This document shows, piece after piece, positions 55,595-64,000 of a stretch of DNA of 64,000 nucleotides. Each line of letters begins with the position of its first letter. Within the stretch, counting starts at the first letter, position 1. This DNA is from Brevipalpus yothersi (taxonomy: Eukaryota; Arthropoda; Arachnida; Trombidiformes; Tenuipalpidae), in contig QZCP01000257.1 of the NCBI GenBank assembly GCA_003956705.1, forward strand, positions 1 through 64,000. The letters are read 5' to 3'. The translations under genes and the position numbers were made by a program. The notes under the pieces are model-generated. The model made no database searches, was not told where the DNA came from, and was given only the letters and a program-made list of their open reading frames with translations.

Positions 55595-57113
55595 CCTACT
55601 ACTCTCTTCTCTCTGTCTCTTTCTTTTGGTTGACAACAATCAAACCGATAATTGTTGTTGATTGCATGCATTATTATCACTGTGAATCGCAAATGGATAT
55701 ACACAAATATACATCATAATATTCGATAGAGCACGATACTTAACGGAAGGTAGTCGCGGTTCGATTAAGGATGGCACAGGTCTAGGCCATCCTGTGGTCA
55801 AGCTATTTGGCTTCAATGGATGTCCAGTAAAATTGCAATGTTTTATCGGACATGATAAGTACATTGGTGTGCCACATTTATTTTATCAAGCATCTCGCAT
55901 AACTGGTAAAAACTCGACTCGCTGTTCAACCACCAAGATTGAAGGAACAGCTGTAATTACACTGGATCTATCACCTGAGAACAACATGCAAACTGCCATA
56001 GATTGCATTGGCATTTTAAAGGTAAATAATATAATCAATATAATTAATCAAAATCATATCTACTGACCAATGGTCAAATGAGAAGGGGGGAGAGAGAAAG
56101 AAAAAAATGAAAATTTTTTTTGTCGATTTCTTCCACCCAATAATGATAATAAAATAGGTGTGATTGAGAGTTGAGAATTTGTTTTTTCGTAGATATTTTT
56201 CCCCCTGGAATTTATTATTTTTTCATCAGTTTTTTTCTGGGGCTTCCAAGTTCGGGTGAATAGATAGTGGGAATGTATCATGGAGGGAAAACGAAACACA
56301 CATATATTAAAGGGGAGAGACGGAGGAGAGAGGCGAATTGCCGATGCATTTCTGTGTATAAATATCAATAATGGCCTTCATTAGAATAGAAGAAGAATCT
56401 ACATGGGAGTGATTTTAGCACGCTATAATACATTGGCACAATCAGTGGTTTTCTTATTAATTTAGCTTACTTCCTTGCGCTACTGGAGATAGGGAATATC
56501 ATTTTTTTTTCGTCGATGTTATCAAAAGAAAGAGAGGTTCTTGATGTACTTTTGGTGTGTGTATGTATGAGAGTGAATTATCCTTGATTAACATTATAAT
56601 TATAATTGTGGACTTTTCTCTGATGAGATCAAAATGAGGGAGAAAGAGAGATCAAATGATGCGAAATAAGTAAGCAAGTTAATAGAAGAAAAAAGTAAAA
56701 ACAAAAACAAAACGTTATTACTTATCTTCTTCTTCTCCTGAGCTAATACAGTTATGATTCAAGTGAATAATTTGAATTGTCTCTCTCTCCCCATCTTGTG
56801 TGTGTGTCGATGTGCTGATATTCATGTGCTTACTTTGATTGTCTCATGTGCTTATGGTGTGAATAACTATTCGTGCACATCAGCACGCCATGGTAATTCC
56901 ATAGTTTAAATCGGAAAAGTTCAATAATACACATAGAAGAGAGAGAGAGAGAGTGTGTTTGTGTGTGTGAAAAAGAGGAAGAGAGAGAGAGAAAGAAAGG
57001 TACAAAGATCTGTATCCGAAGTGGGTTAGGATGAGCTTGATTACACACTTCCACGTGTAAGCTGAATACGATTGTCTTGGGAAAGTTTGATGAGAGAATG
57101 AAAAGTTACAGAG

Positions 57114-57144
<31 letters not shown>

Positions 57145-60100
57145 AAAAGAGAAAGAGAAAGAGAGGGAGAGAAAAATAAATTATCATCATGTATTCATGC
57201 AAATTTTGTGATCAATCACCACATAGTGATTGATCACGCTTGATTTTGACCACTTATGACGAAATATAATTTTTTCATCATTATGAATCAATTATTAATA
57301 TATTGTTTTTCTTATTCTTTTCTCTCTCTCTCTCTTTCAACTTCCCCTGTAACTTCCCAATCTTCCTGCCTTCCTCCCTCAACCACCTTATTTTTCTCAA
57401 CCCCCACATACCCACAATTACAATAACAATCACAATCGCAATCACAAATTATCTAGGAACGAAATGTTGATGTTGAACAGAAAGTTCTACGACTCAAAAG
57501 TCTCAATGGTGGCTATAATAATGGAGATAATTTGACATTTCCAAGCAAAAAGCGATGTGCCAAATGTCGTCTAGTATTTCGATGCAAAATTCCGGGTACT
57601 AATGAAATATTGCAAGCCGTTAGTACACCAATATTGTGCACCCAACCAGTTGGTACACCTGAAATATGTAAAATGTCCATGACAGAGTGTAAAATAACCG
57701 GTGGAAAAGAGCTATATTTGATTGGTAAAAATTTTCTCAAAGATTCAAAGGTCATTTTCAAGACAGAAGATTGGTGTAAAGTTATTGAACCTGATAAAGA
57801 GTATTTGCATTCAGTAAGTAGTGTGATTCACTCATTTTTTTTGTCCTCTCGAGAGCTTATACTGTTAGTTGTCTATGGTAACGAACATCCACACACTTTA
57901 CCAAGATTGAAAATAAGTGGCAAAAATTGCTCAGAAATAAGAAATAATAACATTAACATTAATATCTTAATATCTATATCAAAACTTATGATATAATTCT
58001 TATCATAGCATTTCGAATGACTCATGGCATTAGGCAAAACAATTGTGAAAAAATTAGCTCCAATTAAACAGAGGATTCCTTTTGTCCAGTGAGAAAAAGA
58101 GAGAGAGAGAGAAGGACGGAGAGAAGATCTCATACATGATATCTGTAAATCACGTCCTCGTCCCTTATACCTCTCGTACTTTGTACTGATATTATCTATA
58201 TCAGTAGCCAATATACATTAGATAAAGTTTTACCAACTTGTACTTTCACCAGTTTTCGCCCAATCTCCACAAGATGCTCTCAAGATTTCCCGATCTCTCT
58301 GTTTATTTCCATTTTCCTGTCTCTCTCTCTNCACTTTCGATTTCTTCTTCCTTGTCCAACAAATTGATGTTTGTGTTTGTGAATTAATTGTTATCAGACA
58401 TATCAATACTGTATGCGTGTGTGTACTTGCATCTTATCTTCTCTCTATTCACAATCTTTGACCTCTTTTCATTACTTCTCTCATCTTCTCTCTCTCTCTC
58501 TCTCTCTCTTCGGCATTCTCGTTAGCGAACTGACGTATTGAAACTTGTCGATCGTAGTCGTAGCGGTAAAAGTAACGGTAATAGAATTACAGCTACTCAT
58601 TTTGCTCTCTTCATCACATTCCAACTTTTTGGGAGGTTGCATCTATGGACTATTTTCACTTGAACGAATAGTAGTAGCACCATTCAGCATCCACACAAGT
58701 GTGTGTAGTGGTGATAATATAACGGTGAATCGGGAAAACTAGTTCGATGTTTCATTTATAAACAATCCGACCTGCTATCTAATTCCACTTTCTCTCTCTC
58801 TCTCTCTCTCTCCCGTTTTTTTTCGTCTGTCGCTCTCTTTCACTTATACACTTGTTAGTCTGACCTCTTTGCGGAAAATTAAATCAAAAACATAAGCATA
58901 CACACTCAACAACAATAATAATAATTACATTCACACTAGATTGACTATGCATGTAATCGATAATGATGATTCGAAAAACATTTGTCTCGTTTCTATTTCA
59001 TCTGTGGTATTATATGTGTGTTCTCCTTTTTTTTTGGGAAATTTCGGATGACTTATATTGCACAAACAAACCATTGCACAAGCATTCTGATATTCAAATT
59101 ATTTTCATTGAATTGAATTTAATTTTTTTTCTTTTATTTGCATTAATTTTCTTTCCCCATAGTCACACATGATCTGTTCAGTACCTCCATATGATGGACC
59201 CAATAGTGAATATCCAGGATATTTTACGGTATCCATCAATGTCCGGAGTGGCGGTAAATACTCCGATTCTCATACTTTCACTTATATAAATGATTCGAAA
59301 GGTAAGAGAAATTTATATTCACCCATAATTAATATTCTCATAATTATTTTTTCAAGGAAGCTTGTCGTTCTTGAGGTCCAAAAGAAGCATATACTTATAT
59401 GATGAGCACACTCATTCATACACACACACATATTCACCCACATCAATCACAAACTACTTCGATTTCTGTATATATTAGAGATAATCAGTATAAAAAATAG
59501 GCTATAGATAATGCTATTAGCTAGGGATCAAATTCTCACTCATATACCACCACTCAGCTAATTAGCGTACAAATCCACTGTTAAGCTAGATATTACAGAA
59601 TCACACAATCGATAATGATGATAATAATATTAATAATCATTATAAATATATGCTCTCTTTTTCGGTACTCACCAAGAACGAGAAGCGATTGCGCTCTCAA
59701 AGAATTTGCCAACTTAATTGTTCCCGTGACATGGACTTGGTCTTTGGTTGGACACCTTCTTATTATTGTTTTTTTTTCTCGACCTAATAGTCTGTGAATA
59801 GATCTTTAATTTCTGTGGGTACAAGATAAATTTATTATTTTGAGCTTTTGATCATCCCTTACCGATTAGGATCTATAGAATAGTTGTGATAGATATGAAT
59901 TTTTTTTGTCCATATTTTGAGAGAATAGTTTCGACAGTGTTGATAATTAGTTGAGATAGTATTTCAATTCAATATTCAGATTTTCGTTCAAATATCAGTT
60001 TGTTTGAGTTTCAGTTTTGGTATGATTCGATTTGCTTGAGCATTTGATAGATAGTATAAGCCTTAGAAATCCTTCCTGAGTTTACTTTCGCCTGCTTAAT

Positions 60101-63100
60101 ATTGAGTATTCTTTTTCGACAAATCATGATAATGATGACAATACTTAGAGCCTGATGAAGTGTCCATCCGAGGCCGAATTCCATGTCCATCCCCTCCCAC
60201 ACATAACCGATACCCCTTGAGCTAGTGATAAAATATTGTAGGACCCGAGAACCGATTATCGGGTCATTAGCTGATCAATATGAACAAAAAAACTAGACGT
60301 TAAAATGTACACGTTATTCAGGTCCGTCCGAAGAAGTGAGACCCATTCCCGTTGATATATGGTCAGGAAAAGTCCTCACAAAATATCGATCCTCTCTTTC
60401 TCTCTCTGAATAGTAGCTGATACACTGAGAACGATCAAAATAATCGTGATTAACTCATCTTCTTGGACCTTCCTGAATATCGTCTTGAAAGAAAAAATTA
60501 TCTCTCTAGATTAATTAATTGCTGATAAAAAATTTTTTCTCTCATCCACGCAAATATGTTTAATAAGCGGTGAGATATCAGCAGTGTCCCTGTCAGTAGA
60601 TATCATAGGCTAGCAAATAGTATTGTAGGGTTTAGCTTAGCTAGTTAGTTAGCAAATTCCCCAAAAAGTATTCCTTGTCACCTCCTTCTCCTCTCCCCCA
60701 CAGCTTAGGGACACATATTTGGTACAGAATGTTTAGGAAACAATCAGACAGTAGTTAAATGATGATTCAAAATGGTTAGCCAATGGCAAAGAATAACACT
60801 TTGAGAGCGCAAAGCTTATCACCGAGCGTGAATGTGTAACGATTGTATGCCTTTCCTTATCTTAGCCCCCTCACCCGGTGGATGATACTCTCACTACTAG
60901 AGTTTCGGGAAAGAAGAAGAAGAAGAAGAAGAAGATATAAAAAGCTCAGGTCAAAATGATAATAATATTAAAAAGAGTCCTAATTTACAATTTGCTTGAT
61001 TGCTGCTCATCAACGATCGTTTTAATAATAAAAAGCTGATCTTGATCGAGTGGCGAAAGCGAATACAAATTTTCACTCTCTCTCTCTCTTTCTGTCTTTC
61101 TCTCTGTCTGTCTTTCTTTCTATCTCTCCCTATCTCACAGAAAAACTATTTTTTCCCACCAAATATTGTGATCAGTTTAATTTATTCACACACAAACACA
61201 CACAGTCACCCAAAAGTGTATATAAAAAACCCCACTCATACCTCAATACATATCACTGAAAATATTGCTATTGAGTGTATTATTTAGTTTAAAGATATGT
61301 TGCTGCGTAAAAATGATGAAAAAGGTTCAGGGAATTATAGTGGATGAGAGAGGTTTGAGAGTGGAGATGAATATTTGTAGGAAAAAGTTTCAGATTTTCA
61401 AGTTAAATTAATCTGAATTCCAACACAAGTTGTTAGGATATTTTGGTGTGCAAGATGAAATGATACCATAAAAGGAAAGTTAGGACTTAGCTGAATATAA
61501 CGTTATATGTTCGTAAGAGGAAATTTATCTGCCAAAGATTTCAAGAAAATTCTGTTATCAACACAAGGTTTCTGTTATCAAATTCATTACATTACGATAA
61601 TCAATCAATATTCTTGGTACATTTCTCACAAGGATTCTCAGCTTAACTCTGTTTATCCTTGACCTAAAAACAATCAGCTTCTACTAGAACAATAGGTACC
61701 GAAACTTTGGCAGTAAATTATCCTAATTGATATTTGTAATTAACAAATTCATTCTTAAAACCACCACCACCATCCCCCACCATTCCCACCATCCCCCAAA
61801 TTCTAAATCCTTAATTGATAAATTCCTTCAAATTTTAGGCTTCCTGTCAGAGTAGTGATCAAAAAGTTGACCGTTTGAAATGAAAACTTTGCCTAGCGAT
61901 GGGATATGCATCATAAATGAGAGAGATTTTGATTATTTCTATTACAGAAATTTATCAGTTGCCTTTCGATCTAGATTAGATTATTGATTGAAATCATTGA
62001 GCTTATTTCAGATTTTTCATTCTTTGATTCAGGTGCTTAATATTCGATTGATTGATTGAGTTGTAGTTGTGTGTGCAAGTTTGCATGCATTTTGGCTGAG
62101 TTTTATTCCCTCACTGTATTAGATTAGATTTTCGTGATTTCAATAGTATTCCCATGAGTTTGTCGAGTACAGTATTTGCTCTTCTTATTAGGCAGTATTG
62201 TTCGATGCTCAAAATTCAGGGCTTGTGTTGTCTAGTGTTAGTTGTTGTATGAGATTAGTTTTGGGATGATGATTTTTTTTGTTTCTAATTCAGTAAGAAA
62301 ACCGATGCATTGGATCCCATTGCGGTCAAAGATTTCGCCAGAGAATATGAATGATTTGAAATGTTCCCCCAAAAAAACAATAAGAAAAAAAAAATACAAA
62401 ATTGCAAGAAAAAAAATAAAATAAAATACTTATTCCCCATGATCAATATATTCATTCCTGATGATAGGATAAAATTTTTAATTGTTCTCTGCCTTCCTGC
62501 CATAGCAAATTCAGTGTCCATCCAGAGACCCTTGCCGTCCAATCATCACCATCAACAGATTCACCATCAATTGAGCCATCATTCACCACCATATCATCAT
62601 GAGATGATCAATAAGCAAGCCCATTTTTTTCCTATACTCGCACAATCACAAATGGCAAATCAATTGGCCGCCAATATAAAGCGTGAATCAAGCCCACTGT
62701 GTCACATGGATATGGAAAGTCCTAAATCACTGTTAAACACACCAATGGCCATGGATACCACCAGTGGAAGACAATACTTTTCGGAAGATACCCTACTATC
62801 AAGTGATAGTTCAACAATATCGGAAACAATATTGGCTTCAGAAGATTCATGTTTCTCCAATCATTCCAATTTGACATCTCCTCATTCCAGTAATACGGTT
62901 GATATGAGTGATTTTATTGGACGACTCAATGAATCAACTCAAATGGTCAATAATAATTCAACATCTTCTCCTGATGTATTACAACAACAGCATCATCAAC
63001 AACAGCAACAGCAACAGCAACGAACTTTCGAAAATATTCATGTCCAACAAGCCATTGGCAATGGATTTACCACATCAACCGGAAATGAAGCGGTTGGCAG

Positions 63101-64000
63101 TAATACCAATAGCGTTCATATGGTTAATTTGCATAGCTCACTGGTCAGTGTTACTCCTACCACTGATACTGGACACTATCTTCAATCAAATGATTCTGAG
63201 TGCATGATGAAACAATTGAATCAATTGGCTGCCGGTGGCTCACCACCCAAAGCTGATAATCAATTTTTCACCATGTCAATGGTCAATGGTTCCAATGGTA
63301 TGACAGCAGTGTCAGTGATTGCAGCTCATCAGCAGCAACAACAGCAGCAACAACAATCTGTTCAAGCTACCACTAACAATTGTCAAAATTCCACTATTCA
63401 AACCAATTCCTCTATGACTAATGCTCAAGCTTCTCCACCCCCAGGATCTGTTAGCAACAGCAGCAGCCAGCAGCTTATTGTCGATAATGCTAGCTTAACC
63501 CCATCTCAATTGATGCCACCTCCACCGATACCATGCCAATCGATGATGGTCGTAAAGGATGAGCCATCATCATCAATGGGAGTCTCACCTTCACCACCAA
63601 CATCGATGGATGTCGTCACGCCATCAGTAGTAGCCACACCACATACTATGCTGCCGGACAATGATATACACAATGCCACCGGTGTAGTGACCACCGGTGG
63701 AATGGGTATCACATCGTCCACTGTCGCTACCGTTAACAATGGAACATTGAGCCATGATAATTCTTCTAATACACCTACAAGTAGTAACACCAATGCAAAT
63801 ATATCAAATATGTCCATATCCAATACGTCATCCCATATTGTTACCAATAACCAAACGTCCACACCGTCCATCATGGACACTGCCAGTTTGCCTTCATCAT
63901 TAACCATGAACAGCTGTACGGTACCTGTAACCGCTTCCACACCACCCACAACCGGGCCCACCGGCACAATTAATCCAATGCAAATTGTGGCCAATGGTAA
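55214..64000 (+). CDS. NFAT5: NFAT5/TonEBP-like Rel-homology transcription factor, 3' end missing
   Basis: Exons 55214-55302, 55730-56021, 57457-57813, 59163-59301 and 62506 to beyond the window, all GT-AG and in phase. The Rel-homology region starts almost at once: PEEQHRARYLTEGSRGSIKD (exons 1-2) is the DNA-recognition loop of NFAT5, followed by IEGTAVITLDLSPENNM, AIDCIGILKERNVDVE, then CRLVFRCKI, STPILCTQPVGTPEI and LIGKNFLKDSKVIF, and the end of the dimerisation domain (CSVPPYDG, DSHTFTY). Exon 5 codes a Ser/Thr/Asn-rich transactivation-type tail with two poly-Q runs and two sumoylation-like motifs (IKRE, VKDEP). The calcineurin-docking N-terminus of NFAT1-4 is absent, as in NFAT5, which controls osmotic-stress genes. 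The ATG at 55214 gives a very short N-terminus; longer isoforms from upstream exons are possible. Confidence 0.92.
55303..55729 (+). other. NFAT5-like intron 1
   Basis: 427-bp intron with TG repeats near the donor (55310-55389) and a TC tract at 55532-55575; donor GTAAGT, acceptor GATAG. Confidence 0.75.
55532..55575. repeat. (TC)n microsatellite
   Basis: About 44 bp of TC, pyrimidines on the sense strand of the host intron. Confidence 0.94.
56022..57456 (+). other. NFAT5-like intron 2
   Basis: 1.4-kb intron with short GA runs (56939-56954, 57126-57145) and CA/TG runs. No nested gene seen. Confidence 0.7.
57814..59162 (+). other. NFAT5-like intron 3
   Basis: 1.35-kb intron with short CT runs (58487-58509, 58792-58813) and a single undetermined base at 58331. 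No nested gene seen. Confidence 0.7.
59302..62505 (+). other. NFAT5-like intron 4
   Basis: 3.2-kb intron separating the Rel-homology exons from the Gln-rich tail exon. AT-rich, with an AAG run (60914-60935) and a CT patch (61076-61130); no coding exon recognised, though small alternative exons cannot be excluded. Confidence 0.65.

Noticed and set aside
63506..63994. 162-aa minus-strand ORF at the right edge
   Set aside because: Antisense shadow of the Ser/Thr-rich NFAT5-like tail exon, whose plus frame continues in phase from the Rel-homology exons.

Overview
The window is nuclear DNA of an invertebrate animal, very probably an arthropod. It is AT-rich, has short canonical GT-AG introns (many of 60-200 bp), almost gene-tight blocks and an extreme load of (TC)n/(GA)n microsatellites. 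The gene content fits an arthropod: an allatotropin/orexin-type receptor, a gustatory-receptor-like gene, laminin gamma (LanB2 type) and an RpL23A with a long Ala/Lys/Pro-rich tail. An acariform mite is my best guess, but that is inference from gene style, not from a diagnostic sequence.

Layout. 1-12.2 kb: an allatotropin/orexin-receptor-like GPCR on the minus strand, three exons recovered (12224-12110, 10295-9991, 1060-616), with TM6-TM7 beyond the left edge. 14.6-20.4 kb: a compact housekeeping block with RNASEK (+), GEMIN6-like (-) and ALG13 (-) separated by only 4 bp, a mitochondrial glutamate carrier (+) and CoREST (-). 21.8-30.1 kb: a complete 16-exon laminin gamma gene (+, about 1665 aa). 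30.6-32.2 kb: an unrecognised secreted protein (-). 32.6-33.3 kb: a decayed partial copy of laminin gamma. 33.3-42.2 kb: a small membrane protein (-), RpL23A (+), UBE2N/bendless (-), TMEM68 (-), RpS8 (+) with box C/D snoRNA candidates in two introns, and a gustatory-receptor-like gene (-) convergent with RpS8. 42.2-55.2 kb: a gene-poor, microsatellite-rich stretch with a 381-bp assembly gap inside a CT tract. 55.2-64.0 kb: the Rel-homology half and part of the glutamine-rich tail of an NFAT5-like transcription factor (+), running off the right edge.

The genes do not form one pathway. The notable local relationships are the ALG13/GEMIN6 pair on one strand with room for only 4 nt between stop and start, several head-to-head promoter regions (ALG13/carrier, CoREST/laminin, membrane protein/RpL23A, TMEM68/RpS8), tail-to-tail pairs (laminin/secreted protein, RpS8/gustatory-like), and the laminin pseudogene, whose left breakpoint lies in the same type of TC tract that precedes the corresponding exon in the parent gene. 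All gene models are hand-spliced from the sequence and checked for phase; there is no transcript evidence.
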